This document shows, piece by piece, positions 1 to 8,681 of a DNA stretch of 64,000 nt. Where the stretch lies: NCBI RefSeq assembly GCF_900156175.1, contig NZ_FTMV01000008.1, positions 186,001 to 250,000 on the forward strand. The letters run 5' to 3'. The notes beneath the pieces were generated by a model. It worked only from the letters and a program-made list of their open reading frames with translations. It was not told the DNA's origin and did no database searches. Source of the DNA: Janthinobacterium sp. TND4EL3. GTDB lineage: Bacteria; Pseudomonadota; Gammaproteobacteria; Burkholderiales; Burkholderiaceae_D. Positions within the stretch are counted from its first letter, which is position 1, and each line of letters starts with the position of its first letter. The position numbers and the translations under genes are program-made.

Positions 1-539
1 ATGGTGGTGCCGATCATGGCGCACACCGTCGCCATCGCCTGCGCGTGCGCTTCGGGCTGGCCCCAGTTCGGCAGTTGGCGCGCGAACAGGTCGATCATTT
101 CCTTGATGTGGATGGTGGCGGCGCGCCGCACCTCGGGCGCCTGGCGCGGCATTTCCGAGCCCAGCGCCGAGACGGGGCAACCGACCTCGATGGCGGCGAT
201 GTGTTCGGGCGACAGGTAGGCGGCCAGCATCGCCTGCAGCGCCTGGCCGGGCGGGGCGGCAGCGGCCACCCTGGCCGCCAGCGCCACCGATTCGGCGCCT
301 GCGCGGTCGCCCGCTTCGGCCAGCAGCGCGTCGCGCGAGGCGAAGTGCGCATAGAAGCCGCCGTGCGTCAGGCCCGCTTCCTTCATGATGTCGGCCACGC
401 CCGTGCCCGCATAGCCGCTGCGGCGGATGGCGCGCGTGGCCACCTCGACGATGCGTTCATGGCTGGCTTCCTTGCGGCTTTGCGCCAGGGGTTTCTTGTC
501 AGATGATTTGTCGTATGAGTTCTGCATGATGGTCATCAT
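1..539 (-). CDS. TetR/AcrR family regulator, partial (C-terminus beyond window)
   Basis: Transcriptional repressor of the TetR family, open at the left edge of the window so only the first ~179 residues are visible. The N-terminal helix-turn-helix reads through 'GTGVADIMKEAGLTHGGFYA' and 'HFASRDALLAEA', the usual TetR DNA-binding signature; the C-terminal ligand domain begins after it with a conserved 'GCPVSALGSEM'. Three in-frame ATGs (539, 536, 527) sit together and no strong ribosome binding site separates them, so the start is uncertain by four codons. It faces away from the gamma-glutamylcyclotransferase gene at 624. The ligand and target genes cannot be read from the sequence. Confidence 0.9.
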   Translation of the reverse strand, partial: MMTIMQNSYDKSSDKKPLAQSRKEASHERIVEVATRAIRRSGYAGTGVADIMKEAGLTHGGFYAHFASRDALLAEAGDRAGAESVALAARVAAAAPPGQALQAMLAAYLSPEHIAAIEVGCPVSALGSEMPRQAPEVRRAATIHIKEMIDLFARQLPNWGQPEAHAQAMATVCAMIGTT

Positions 540-623
540 ATCGCAATTTTCACCAGGGCGCAGGACCCGTACCGGCAAAAGGCGCTACGATGCACGCTAT
601 CGACATGCGACGAGGAGAGACAG

Positions 624-992
624 ATGGCAACTATTTCAACGGCAACGATGGAGCACCTGTTTTCCTACGGCACCTTGCAGCAGCCCGAAGTCCAGCTGGC
701 CACCTTCGGGAGGCTGCTCGACAGCCGGCCCGACCGCTTGCCCGGCTACCGGCTGGGCTTGCTGGCCATCGACGATGCGCAGGTGGTGGCGACCAGCGGC
801 AAGACGCATCATCCGATTGCCGCGCGCGGCGATGCGGCGGATGGCGTGCCGGGCGCCGTGCTGGCGATGTCGCTGGAGCAATTGCGGCAGGCGGACGGCT
901 ACGAGGTGGCCGACTACCGGCGCGAGCGCGTGACGCTCGCTTCGGGCCTGCAGGCCTGGGCCTATGTGGATGCGCGCGATGCGCTGGCCTGA
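624..992 (+). CDS. Gamma-glutamylcyclotransferase-family (AIG2-like) protein
   Basis: Small (122 aa) protein of the gamma-glutamylcyclotransferase/AIG2-like fold. The family signature 'LFSYGTLQQPEVQ' lies near residue 11, and the domain continues to 'GYEVADYRRERVTL', where the acidic catalytic residue of the family is normally found. Members cleave gamma-glutamyl amines or related isopeptides, but the substrate here is unknown. A GAGGAG ribosome binding site about 8 bases upstream supports the ATG at 624 over the in-frame ATG at 648. It converges with the iron permease gene, with a strong hairpin between them. Confidence 0.85.
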   Translation: MATISTATMEHLFSYGTLQQPEVQLATFGRLLDSRPDRLPGYRLGLLAIDDAQVVATSGKTHHPIAARGDAADGVPGAVLAMSLEQLRQADGYEVADYRRERVTLASGLQAWAYVDARDALA

Positions 993-1009
993 GCGTATTG
1001 CGGCCGATG

Positions 1010-1038
1010 GCCGGCACGGGCAGCCTGCCCGTGCCGGC
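1010..1038. terminator. Bidirectional hairpin between convergent genes
   Basis: Perfect 13-bp GC-rich inverted repeat (left arm GCCGGCACGGGCA) with a 3-base loop, placed 18 bases after the stop at 992 and 12 bases after the stop at 1050. Position and symmetry fit a bidirectional terminator. There is no clear U-tract, as is common in high-GC genomes. Confidence 0.65.
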
Positions 1039-1049
1039 GCCTTGCACGG

Positions 1050-3005
1050 TCAAGCCGGCTTGAGCTTGCCTGCCGAGTAACGGTTCCAGCCGTAGCCGGC
1101 AATGATGATGGCCAGGATGGCCGCCTGTGCCAGCAGGGTTTCCGCCGTCGGCAGGATGCCCAGCAGGTCGATGCGCATGAAGTCGACGGGGGTCACGCCG
1201 ACCCAGCCCGCTTCCTGCAGCGCGGCCACGCCCTTGCCCATCAAAATGACGGCCAGCACGGCCACGAAGGCGGATGTCCACGAGAAGAACTTGCCGATAG
1301 GCATTCGGGCGCTGGTGCGCAGCAAGGCCCAGGCGATCACGACCAGCAGCACGATGGCCACGAGGAAGCCGCCCAGCAGGGCGCCGCCGTTGCCGTCGGC
1401 CGCCAGGGCGGAATAGAACAGCACGGTTTCAAACACTTCGCGGTAGACGGCGATGAAGGCCAGGGCGAACAGGCCCCAGGCCGAGCGCCGCGTCATGGCC
1501 GCCGTGAGCTTCTCGTGCAAATATTCCTGCCAGCGCCCGGCGCTGCTCTTCTGGTGCATCCACAGGCCCACGCTGAGCAGGACCAGGGCCGCGAACACGG
1601 AACCGAGCCCTTCGCTCACCTCGCGGCTGGCGCCGCTGATGGTCACCAGATAGGTTGCCGCCACCCACGTCAGGGCGCCCGCCACCAGCGCGCTGATCCA
1701 GCCGCCATGCACGTAGGGCATGACGTCGCTGCGCTTGGCCTTGCGCAGGAAGGCGATGATGCCGATGACGATCAGCAGCGCTTCCACGCCTTCGCGCAGC
1801 AAAATCGTCAGGGCGCCGACAAAAGTCGTCATCGGGTCGGCCTTGGCCTCGCCCAGTTCCGCTTCCACGTGGCTGAACAGTTGCTGCAGCTTGTCGCCGG
1901 CCGCTTCGGCGTCGGCCACCGTGCCCTTGGCCACGGCGGAACGGTAGGCCAGCATGGCGTTTTCCACGGCCAGCAGCAGGGATTTGTTGCGCGCGCCGAC
2001 CATCGGTTCGATCGGCTCGAAGCCGTCCAGGTAGGCCGACAGGCCCAGGCGCGTGGCGCCCGCGCGGTCGCCCGCGCGCATGGCGGCCAGGCTTTCGGCC
2101 AGGCGCATACGCGACAGGGCCAGGCCGGCAGGCTTGTGCGCTTCGGCCTTGTCCGGGTGGCTGCGCAGATACGCCGTCAGCGCATGTGCCGCGTCCGCGC
2201 CCAGCGTGGCGGCCGCCGCTTCCTGCGTCACGGTCGTCACGGCGGCCAGGTCCGCGTACAGTTTTTTACTGCGCGGATCATCCTGCCACAGCTTTTCGCC
2301 TTGCGCGCGCGCCGCCGCGTCGTGCGACATGCCGCCGACAAAGAAGGCCAGGTCCCAGCGCTCGTTCTCCGACAGCTGGCCGAAACTGGCCATCGACGTG
2401 CCGGCCACGCCTTGCGAAATGACCTGGTACAGCGCCATCACGCTGCGCGACTGGGCCCGCTCCGCATCCGTGAAGGCGATCGGTTTCGGCTCCAGGCTGG
2501 CCGCCAGCGGACCGTCGCCGCCGCCGGCCACGCCGTGGCAGGAAGCGCACTGGGCCGCATACAGGGCCGCGCCGCGCATCAGGTTGGGCAGCACCTTCGG
2601 CGCCACGGGGATCGGGTAGGCGGCGATCAGCAAGCCGTTCGCATGGTGCGCCAGGCGCTTGACTTCCACGCCGTCGGCCTTGGCCACGACGGCTTTGCGC
2701 AGGTCGGCGATGGCGGCGGCGATGGCCGCCTGCGATGCGTGGGCGGGCAGGGCGGCGATCTGCGTCGCCGCGTTGTCCGTAAAGTCCAGCATTTCCGCGT
2801 ATTCCGCTTCGCTGACCACTTTGCCGTGCTCGACGGCGCCGCTGTAATCGACGGCCACATAATCGATCAGTTGCCACAACTGCTTGGCGCCGGCGCCAGG
2901 ATCGGCCGCCTGCGCCTGCGCCTGCGCCTGCGCGCTTGCGCCCAGCAGCAGGGCTGCGGCCAGCAGTGGATAACACGCGAGCCATTTCCGTATTTTAATG
3001 AACAT
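1050..3005 (-). CDS. Cytochrome c-FTR1 family iron permease
   Basis: Inner-membrane high-affinity iron permease of the FTR1/EfeU family fused to a periplasmic c-type cytochrome. An N-terminal signal segment is followed by a haem-binding CASCH motif near residue 155 and then, in the C-terminal half, seven or so hydrophobic segments with the FTR1 motifs 'REGVEALLIV' and 'YREVFETVLF', whose acidic residues bind iron. The fused cytochrome probably handles electrons or ferrous iron oxidation during uptake (inference). The longest frame begins at 3020, but its first five codons lie inside a Fur-type box, so the ATG at 3005, which directly precedes the signal sequence, is preferred. Four tandem GCCTGC hexamers (2908-2931) encode the Gln-Ala run after the signal peptide. 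Confidence 0.9.
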   Translation of the reverse strand: MFIKIRKWLACYPLLAAALLLGASAQAQAQAQAADPGAGAKQLWQLIDYVAVDYSGAVEHGKVVSEAEYAEMLDFTDNAATQIAALPAHASQAAIAAAIADLRKAVVAKADGVEVKRLAHHANGLLIAAYPIPVAPKVLPNLMRGAALYAAQCASCHGVAGGGDGPLAASLEPKPIAFTDAERAQSRSVMALYQVISQGVAGTSMASFGQLSENERWDLAFFVGGMSHDAAARAQGEKLWQDDPRSKKLYADLAAVTTVTQEAAAATLGADAAHALTAYLRSHPDKAEAHKPAGLALSRMRLAESLAAMRAGDRAGATRLGLSAYLDGFEPIEPMVGARNKSLLLAVENAMLAYRSAVAKGTVADAEAAGDKLQQLFSHVEAELGEAKADPMTTFVGALTILLREGVEALLIVIGIIAFLRKAKRSDVMPYVHGGWISALVAGALTWVAATYLVTISGASREVSEGLGSVFAALVLLSVGLWMHQKSSAGRWQEYLHEKLTAAMTRRSAWGLFALAFIAVYREVFETVLFYSALAADGNGGALLGGFLVAIVLLVVIAWALLRTSARMPIGKFFSWTSAFVAVLAVILMGKGVAALQEAGWVGVTPVDFMRIDLLGILPTAETLLAQAAILAIIIAGYGWNRYSAGKLKPA

Positions 3006-3020
3006 GATTCTCATTCTCAT
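3002..3020 (-). promoter_or_regulatory. Fur-type iron box overlapping the iron permease start
   Basis: On the minus strand the sequence runs ATGAGAATGAGAATCATGT, close to the Fur consensus built from GATAAT-type hexamers. It covers the upstream ATG codons of the permease frame. Iron-dependent repression of the permease is expected from knowledge of Fur; the site itself is a visual match. Confidence 0.65.
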
Positions 3021-3144
3021 TTCTTGTTAACCCGGCGACTATAGGACAGACGGTGCGCAGTGTCAACGGCGCACGGCTGCGCCCGGGTCGATATGCCTGG
3101 CCGGGGCAGCGTGTGGGGAGATGAGAACGCGGGGGGAAGGAAGC

Positions 3145-3849
3145 TTACTGATGCGATGCCGGTTTGGCGTACAGCCCTCTGGAGAGGCCATTGTCCGCGT
3201 CGTCGACTTTCAGGCCGCCCTTGACGACGCGCAAGCCCAGTTTCTGGAAGGCATGGCCTCTCAGCCATCGCGGGTCGCTGACGGCGAAGGCGGCGAGGCG
3301 GTCCTTGGCGCGTTCGGGCGGCACGGCCAGCCATTGATAGCCGGCCTTCGAGCCCTGGCGGCGCAAGCCGGCGCGTACCCAGCGTTCCGACGCCGGCATG
3401 CGCACGATGGCGTCGCCGTTCGCCACGCTCACGGCCGTGGCCGTCTTGCCGCTCTGCGCCTCGAATCTGACTTCCACGCCGGCCATCGGCCCCAGCCGGG
3501 GGAAGCCGACGATGGCTACCCACACGCCCGCTTCGGCCGGCTTCTGGATGCGCATTTCGTCTTCCTCGAACAGGCGGAACTGCGGCTCCTTGCCGCCGTT
3601 GCCCGCCACGAGGGTCAGCTTGTCGCCGTCAACGCGCCACTCGCCGCTGGCTTGCTCGTCCATGCTGCCGTAGCTGAGCATCCACTCGAAGGTGCCGTCC
3701 TTTTTCAGCAGCAGTTCGGAACCCGTCTCCATGACGCCTTGCAGATAATAATGGCCGGGCAGGGAGGACGCGGCCGGACCGGCCGCGCCGGCGGGAGCGG
3801 TGAAAACGAGGGTGGCGCAGGCCAGCAAGCCAGAAAGCGTTATTTTCAT
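3145..3849 (-). CDS. Exported protein of unknown function
   Basis: Predicted secreted protein of 234 aa: residues 1-23 form a signal peptide ending near 'APAGAAG', followed by a soluble beta-rich region with 'GHYYLQGVMETGSELLL' near the start. I do not recognise the family. The ATG at 3849 has a good AAGGA ribosome binding site, and the signal peptide begins there; the open frame extends upstream but lacks a comparable start. It lies 82 bases downstream of the alcohol dehydrogenase on the same strand and could share its transcript. A possible RNA hairpin could cover its ribosome binding site. Confidence 0.75.
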   Translation of the reverse strand: MKITLSGLLACATLVFTAPAGAAGPAASSLPGHYYLQGVMETGSELLLKKDGTFEWMLSYGSMDEQASGEWRVDGDKLTLVAGNGGKEPQFRLFEEDEMRIQKPAEAGVWVAIVGFPRLGPMAGVEVRFEAQSGKTATAVSVANGDAIVRMPASERWVRAGLRRQGSKAGYQWLAVPPERAKDRLAAFAVSDPRWLRGHAFQKLGLRVVKGGLKVDDADNGLSRGLYAKPASHQ

Positions 3850-3913
3850 CGGTGTGTCCTTTATGTTATCCAATGGTAACAACGGCAACGCAGTGGCGTC
3901 GCACGACACACCG
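3850..3913 (-). promoter_or_regulatory. Inverted repeat that could cover the RBS of the 3849 gene
   Basis: Nine-base arms CGGTGTGTC (3850-3858) and GACACACCG (3905-3913) are perfect complements 46 bases apart. In a minus-strand transcript the arm nearest the start codon overlaps the AAGGA ribosome binding site, so pairing could limit translation. This is only a structural observation. Confidence 0.3.
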
Positions 3914-3931
3914 GTGAAATTGGCGTTCCGC

Positions 3932-4969
3932 TCAGTTTCCGCTGAAATCGAGCACGACGCGGGCGGCAACCTTGCCATGCTCGAGGCGGCTGAACACCTC
4001 GTTGATGGCCGACAGCGGCTGCAATTCCACGTCCGCCTTGACCTTGCCATTCGCGGCGAACGCCAGCGCCTCGGCCATGTCCTGGCGCGTGCCCACGAAA
4101 GAGCCGCGTATCGTCACGCAGTTGGCGACGACGTCGAACAGCGGCGTGGGGAAGTCGCCCGGCGGCAAGCCGACGAGCACGCAGGTGCCGCGCTTGCGCG
4201 TCATCGCCACGCCTTGCTGGAAGGCGTCGAGCGACGGCGCCGTGATCAGCACGCCGTGCGCGCCGCCGCCCGTCGCTTCGCGCAAGGCCGCCACGGGGTC
4301 GCCCTGGCGCGCGTTGATGGTCACTTCGGCGCCGAGGGCGCGGGCGTGTTCGAGCTTGCCTTCATCGATGTCGACGGCCGCCACGCGCAAGCCCATGGCC
4401 AGCGCATACTCGATGGCCAGGTGGCCCAGGCCGCCGATGCCCGACACGGCCAGCCATTCGCCCGGCCGCGCGCCCGTTTCCTTGATGCCCTTGTAGCTGG
4501 TCACGCCAGCGCAGATGATGGGCGCCGCCTGCACGGCGGAAAGACCGGCAGGAATGTGCGCGACATAGCGGGGGTCGGCGAGGATGTACTCGGCAAAGCC
4601 GCCGTTCTTCGTGTAGCCGCCGAACTGCGCCTCGGCGCACACGGTTTCCCAGGCTGCCAGGCAATGCTCGCAATGGCCGCAAGCCGAATACAACCAGGGC
4701 ACGCCGACCCGGTCGCCCAGCTGCACCTCGGTCACGCCCGTGCCCAACTCCACCACCACGCCGATGCCTTCATGGCCGGGAATGAATGGCGGCGTCGGCT
4801 TGACGGGCCAGTCGCCGCGCGCCGCATGCAAGTCCGTGTGGCAGACGCCGCACGCTTCCGTCTTGACGAGGATCTGGCCGGGGCCGGGAACCGGCACGGG
4901 TACTTCGCGCAGCACCAGCGGCTGGCCCAGTTGCTCGACAACGGCGGCTTTCATGGTAGTGGGGATCAT
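3932..4969 (-). CDS. adhP: Zinc-dependent alcohol dehydrogenase, AdhP type
   Basis: Medium-chain, zinc-dependent NAD alcohol dehydrogenase of 345 aa, the usual length for AdhP. Catalytic zinc ligands lie in 'CGVCHTDLH' and 'PGHEGIG', the structural zinc cysteines in 'SACGHCEHC', and the NAD-binding glycines in 'GIGGLGHLAIEYA'. The C-terminal 'GSFVGTRQDMAEAL' is typical of the AdhP/ADH1 group that interconverts ethanol and acetaldehyde with NAD(H). The start at 4969 has an AAGGAAT ribosome binding site; the next in-frame ATG (4954) matches the E. coli protein start but lacks one. The gene appears to be transcribed alone or with the exported protein gene downstream. Confidence 0.93.
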   Translation of the reverse strand: MIPTTMKAAVVEQLGQPLVLREVPVPVPGPGQILVKTEACGVCHTDLHAARGDWPVKPTPPFIPGHEGIGVVVELGTGVTEVQLGDRVGVPWLYSACGHCEHCLAAWETVCAEAQFGGYTKNGGFAEYILADPRYVAHIPAGLSAVQAAPIICAGVTSYKGIKETGARPGEWLAVSGIGGLGHLAIEYALAMGLRVAAVDIDEGKLEHARALGAEVTINARQGDPVAALREATGGGAHGVLITAPSLDAFQQGVAMTRKRGTCVLVGLPPGDFPTPLFDVVANCVTIRGSFVGTRQDMAEALAFAANGKVKADVELQPLSAINEVFSRLEHGKVAARVVLDFSGN

Positions 4970-5192
4970 GTTATTCCTTATGAAGTTGGTCATGCGTAGT
5001 GCAGTGGCGCAGGCGCTCTGCCATGGTCTGTTCGACAGAGCCTTGCGAATGGTCATATTCTGCTGCACACGACAGGAAAAATGATTGATCTACATCAATG
5101 TATACGGGCTGGGAGGCCAGCCTTGCGCAGGTAGTTGCCGGATGCGGGGAAGAGGCGGGGGAGGAAGCGGAGGAGGAAGCTGAATTGGCGGC

Positions 5193-5230
5193 CTGCACGG
5201 CGACGCGTCCGTGGACGCATCGCCGTGCAG
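5193..5230. terminator. Terminator-like hairpin after the DUF4382 gene
   Basis: An 11-bp outer stem (CTGCACGGCGA with TCGCCGTGCAG) continues past one mismatch into a further GC stem. It begins 24 bases beyond the stop codon of the DUF4382 lipoprotein gene on the minus strand. No U-tract is seen. Confidence 0.6.
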
Positions 5231-5253
5231 GGCGGGCAGGAACGGCCCGCGTA

Positions 5254-6522
5254 TCAAGGGGTCAGGGTAAAGTTGACGCCAGACTGGTTTGCCGTGGAAA
5301 TATCCACCGATGGCAGGGACTGGGTCGCATACCCGTTCGCCGCCGCTTCCACCTTGTACTTGCCGGTACCGGGCAGCGTATTGGCCTGCGCTGCAAAGAC
5401 CAGGGGCAGGGTGGCGCTATACGGCGCCAGCTGGGGCGCAACGGTGGGCAAGGTCAGCGCATAGGCGCCCGTGGCGATATCGACGCCCTGGTACTTGACG
5501 GTCACGCTGGGGCCGGCCGCGAAACTCTGCTTCGCGCTGACGCTCGCCACTTCGGTGCTGCTCGCCGGGGCCAGGACGACGGCGCCGCCGATGACGCCCG
5601 GGGCGGTGGCCGCGGCCGCCAGGGTGATCGGCGCGCTGCTGCTGCTCAGTACCGTGGTGCTGGTCGTGCTGGCCACCGGCACGCCGGCGATGACGGCCGT
5701 GGCGCTGTTGTCGGCCGTAATGACGACATCGTAGTTGCCCGGAACCAGGCGCGCGAGGAAAAATTCGCCCGTCGTGGCGTTCGGCGCGGTGGCGGCCACG
5801 ATGGCGCCGCCCTGCTGGGCCGTTACCATCACGTGCTGCGACAGCAGGGCAGGGGCGATGAAGCCGTCGATGCCGTTCAGTACGGTCGGCACCACCTTGA
5901 CGACGGGCTTGAGCGCATAGCCGGCATTGCCTTTCCTGACGACCGATTTGCAGGCGTCAAAGTCGAGCACGAGGTCGACTCTTTGCCCCGCAGCCACGTC
6001 AAACTGGCTGACCAGCTTGATACCGCTCTGTACCGCGCTGGGCGTATCGAGGGAAATTTCGTTGACGCTGCCGCTCGGAATCACCGAATTGGCCATGGCC
6101 GAGCCGGCATTCGCATCGAGGACCAGGCGCAGCTGCGTGTAGTGGCCCGGCGTCAGCGGTGTCTGGCCTAGGTTCTCCAGCGCACCATTGGTCAGGTTCA
6201 AGAGATTGATCTTGCGCGCCGGGCTCAGCGTAATATCGGTCCAGCCCGCATCGGTGTCGCTCGCCGTGGCGCTCTGGTGCACGCGCACCTTGTTCACCGT
6301 CACGTTGACGGCGTCAAAGCCGCACGCCGGCGCATCGGTGATGGCGACGCCCAGCGTGCCGTTCACGCTCGCCTCGCCGGCGGAGCCACCGCCGCCGCCG
6401 CCGCAGGCCGACAGCAGGGCGGCGACGGTGACGGCGCCGGCCATGCCGCAGTGGCGCGCAATCCGGGTCATGGTGTGGCCACCCCGAAGGGCGGCCTGGA
6501 CGGCAAGTTGCTGGGATTTCAT
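5254..6522 (-). CDS. DUF4382 domain lipoprotein
   Basis: Predicted lipoprotein of 422 aa. The signal sequence ends in a lipobox ('LLSACGGG'), followed by a Gly/Ser linker and a DUF4382 domain whose start 'GTLGVAITDAPACGFDAVNV' is typical; the C-terminal half is rich in Ala, Ser, Thr and Val and ends in a beta-rich carboxypeptidase-regulatory-like segment. Family members sit at the cell surface or outer membrane; no enzymatic role is known. The ATG at 6522 has an AAGGAGA ribosome binding site 8 bases upstream; a second ATG (6471) would also leave a full signal peptide but lacks this site. It follows the S8 protease gene by 121 bases on the same strand. Confidence 0.85.
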   Translation of the reverse strand: MKSQQLAVQAALRGGHTMTRIARHCGMAGAVTVAALLSACGGGGGGSAGEASVNGTLGVAITDAPACGFDAVNVTVNKVRVHQSATASDTDAGWTDITLSPARKINLLNLTNGALENLGQTPLTPGHYTQLRLVLDANAGSAMANSVIPSGSVNEISLDTPSAVQSGIKLVSQFDVAAGQRVDLVLDFDACKSVVRKGNAGYALKPVVKVVPTVLNGIDGFIAPALLSQHVMVTAQQGGAIVAATAPNATTGEFFLARLVPGNYDVVITADNSATAVIAGVPVASTTSTTVLSSSSAPITLAAAATAPGVIGGAVVLAPASSTEVASVSAKQSFAAGPSVTVKYQGVDIATGAYALTLPTVAPQLAPYSATLPLVFAAQANTLPGTGKYKVEAAANGYATQSLPSVDISTANQSGVNFTLTP

Positions 6523-6643
6523 GTTCGGTCTCCTTGAAAAGGCCGCGGAAAAATGCGGCAGGTACAGGTAGAACGACGGGCGCAGCCGTTTTCTTCCGTC
6601 GCCGGCAACTTTTTTCGCCGCGCGGCCCGCGACAGCTCCCGCC

Positions 6644-8071
6644 TCAGGGCCTGGCGTCGGGCGCGATGCGGAACGACTCGCCCACCAGGCCGTATCCGGC
6701 TTCCGGCGAGCGTTCCCCGCTGCCCAGGCGCTGCGCGTGCGCGGCCAGGTCGGCGACGGCGGCGCGGCCCGCGGCAGCATCGGGCCGGCGCATGCCCTGC
6801 GCCAGCAGGGCCGCCACGATAGGCGCGGCAAACGACGTGCCGCGCACCACGCCATACGGCGCCGGGCCGGTGGCGGCGGCCAGCATCTGGCTGCCGGGCG
6901 CGGCGAACATCACCTGCGGGCCGCGCGCCGCTTCCGGCAGGATGTGCCGCTGCGCGTCGGCGCCGCTGACGCCGATCACGCCGGGATAACTGGCCGGATA
7001 CAGGGGCGGCGCGGCCGGGCCGTCATTGCCCACGGCGGCGATCAGCAGGTGGCCGCGCCTGAGCATGGCTTGCACGGCCCGTTCCAGCATCTGATTGGGC
7101 GGTCCCACGAGACTGACGTTGACCACCGGAACTTGTTCCTGCGCCAGCCAGGCCAGCGCCCCGATGATCTGGTCGACGGCGCCGCCCGTTTCGTTGCCGC
7201 AATACGCGTCGGCCGCATACAGGCGGGCGCCCGGCGACACGCCGTGGAAGCGTTCGGCGCTGCCCACCAGCAGCGAGGCCACCGCGGTGCCGTGCGCGCT
7301 GGCGACGACGCGGCCTTCGCAACCCCAGCGCCGGATGGCCGCGTCCTGCAACGCCGGGTGCGCGCCGTCGACGCCGCCGTCGACCAGTCCCACGCGTACC
7401 TGGCCGGGGGCGGCCGGGCGTGCGGTCCCGTCGGCACCCTGTCTGTGGACGGGCGCCGACGGCGCGCCGGCCTGGCCGCCGCGCATATAAAGATGGTTGA
7501 AATCATGGCTGCCCTCGGGATCGAGGGCCTGCAGCCGGTCCAGCGCCTCCGGCGTGCTGTAGCGCTCCGGCACGCCGAGCACCACCAGCGTCTCGCCCAG
7601 CCCGTCCAGCACGCGCCGGCCGAGCACGATAAAACCGTCGGCCCGCGCCGCGTCCAGCACGGCGGGCGGCGGCGACCATGCCAGCAGTTGCCGCCGCAAC
7701 ACCGGTTCGCCGCGGGGATCGGCTTCGATCACGTCGCGATACTGGCGCAGCAGGTTTTTTACCATGCGCGCGCGCGACTGCTGCAAGCCGGCCACGTCGC
7801 CCGGATCGCCGGGATGGTCCGCGGCGGCGGCCCGGGCGGCATTGCCGGGTTCGAGCCAGTTTTGCTGTTTGAGCAAGCCCGGCGGGTCCCGCTGCAAGCC
7901 CAGGCCGTTGCCGTTCCCGATGCCTATGCCGCGCTGCATGGACGGATTCATCGGGCTTTGCATTGCGGGACGGTGGCCCTGGGCCTGCACGGCGGCGCAG
8001 GCGAACAGCAGGGGCAGCAGCGCCAGGAAGCGCCGGGCGGGAGGGAGCGACAAGGGCGGGCAGGCGGGCAT
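6644..8071 (-). CDS. S8 family serine peptidase (subtilase)
   Basis: Exported subtilisin-like protease of 475 aa. A signal peptide (residues 1-30, ending 'AAVQAQ') precedes a low-complexity N-terminal region. The catalytic triad is visible in order: Asp in 'VGLVDGGVDGAHP', His in 'SAHGTAVASLLVG' and Ser in 'GTSFAAPIVAALL'; the oxyanion Asn lies in 'IAAVGNDGPA'. The gene is divergent from an ECF sigma/anti-sigma pair, an arrangement found in other betaproteobacteria and suggesting joint control, perhaps with the protease acting in envelope stress signalling (inference). The substrate is unknown. Confidence 0.92.
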   Translation of the reverse strand: MPACPPLSLPPARRFLALLPLLFACAAVQAQGHRPAMQSPMNPSMQRGIGIGNGNGLGLQRDPPGLLKQQNWLEPGNAARAAAADHPGDPGDVAGLQQSRARMVKNLLRQYRDVIEADPRGEPVLRRQLLAWSPPPAVLDAARADGFIVLGRRVLDGLGETLVVLGVPERYSTPEALDRLQALDPEGSHDFNHLYMRGGQAGAPSAPVHRQGADGTARPAAPGQVRVGLVDGGVDGAHPALQDAAIRRWGCEGRVVASAHGTAVASLLVGSAERFHGVSPGARLYAADAYCGNETGGAVDQIIGALAWLAQEQVPVVNVSLVGPPNQMLERAVQAMLRRGHLLIAAVGNDGPAAPPLYPASYPGVIGVSGADAQRHILPEAARGPQVMFAAPGSQMLAAATGPAPYGVVRGTSFAAPIVAALLAQGMRRPDAAAGRAAVADLAAHAQRLGSGERSPEAGYGLVGESFRIAPDARP

Positions 8072-8132
8072 GGCGTGGTATCCGGGCCGTTCAGTGATAC
8101 AGGAAGTTTCATCATATTAAGCCTAAATGGCC

Positions 8133-8154
8133 GAGGGATGGACTAAAATCCCTC
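8133..8154. promoter_or_regulatory. Inverted repeat upstream of the ECF sigma gene
   Basis: Perfect 7-bp arms GAGGGAT and ATCCCTC separated by 8 bases lie 24 bases before the sigma factor start, with a TAAAAT element between the arms that could serve as a -10. It may be an operator for the sigma gene or for the divergent protease gene. Confidence 0.35.
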
Positions 8155-8177
8155 ACTCCATCGTTTACCAGATAGCA

Positions 8178-8681
8178 ATGACGCCACCTGCCGCATCACT
8201 GCACGCCGACATAGTCGCCTTGCTGCCGCGGCTGCGGCGCTTTGGCCGGGCCGTGACGCGCAACCACGAGGATGCCGACGATCTCGTGCAGGTCGCCATC
8301 GAGCGGGCGCTCCGGCACGCTGGCCAGTGGGAAACGGGGTCCCGCCTGGACAGCTGGCTGTTCCGGATCATGAAGAATGCGTGGATAGACGAGGTAAGGG
8401 TAAGGGTACGGCGCGACCGGCTCTTCGCGGCCGAGGAGGAAGGGCAATACGTCGGCGACGATGCATCCGAGCGGCACGTGCATCGCCTTGCGGTACAGCA
8501 AGCGATCAGCCGGCTGAGCGAGGACCAGCGCATGGTGGTGGCCCTGGTGCTGGTCGATGGCTTGCCCTATAAAGAGGCGGCGCAGGTGCTGGACATTCCG
8601 GTCGGCACCCTGACGAGCCGCCTGGCGCGGGCGCGCGAAGCGCTGCAGGTGCAGTTGTCCGATACGGCGAGGATACGATGA
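8178..8681 (+). CDS. RNA polymerase ECF-type sigma factor
   Basis: Sigma-70 family extracytoplasmic-function sigma factor of 167 aa. Region 2 is seen in 'NHEDADDLVQVAIERAL' and 'DSWLFRIMKNAWIDEVR', and region 4 with its helix-turn-helix in 'LPYKEAAQVLDIPVGTLTSR'. The open frame runs back to 8127, but that ATG lies upstream of a likely -10 element, so the ATG at 8178 is chosen. The stop overlaps the start of the following anti-sigma gene by four bases (ATGA), so the pair should be translationally coupled. The signal it answers to is unknown; the divergent S8 protease may be in the same regulon. Confidence 0.88.
   Translation: MTPPAASLHADIVALLPRLRRFGRAVTRNHEDADDLVQVAIERALRHAGQWETGSRLDSWLFRIMKNAWIDEVRVRVRRDRLFAAEEEGQYVGDDASERHVHRLAVQQAISRLSEDQRMVVALVLVDGLPYKEAAQVLDIPVGTLTSRLARAREALQVQLSDTARIR

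Noticed and set aside
2908..2931. Four tandem GCCTGC hexamers
   Set aside because: Encodes a short Gln-Ala run after the signal peptide; too short for a meaningful variable repeat.
1515..3044. Open frame of 509 codons on the plus strand
   Set aside because: Antisense to the cytochrome c-FTR1 permease; composition not protein-like.
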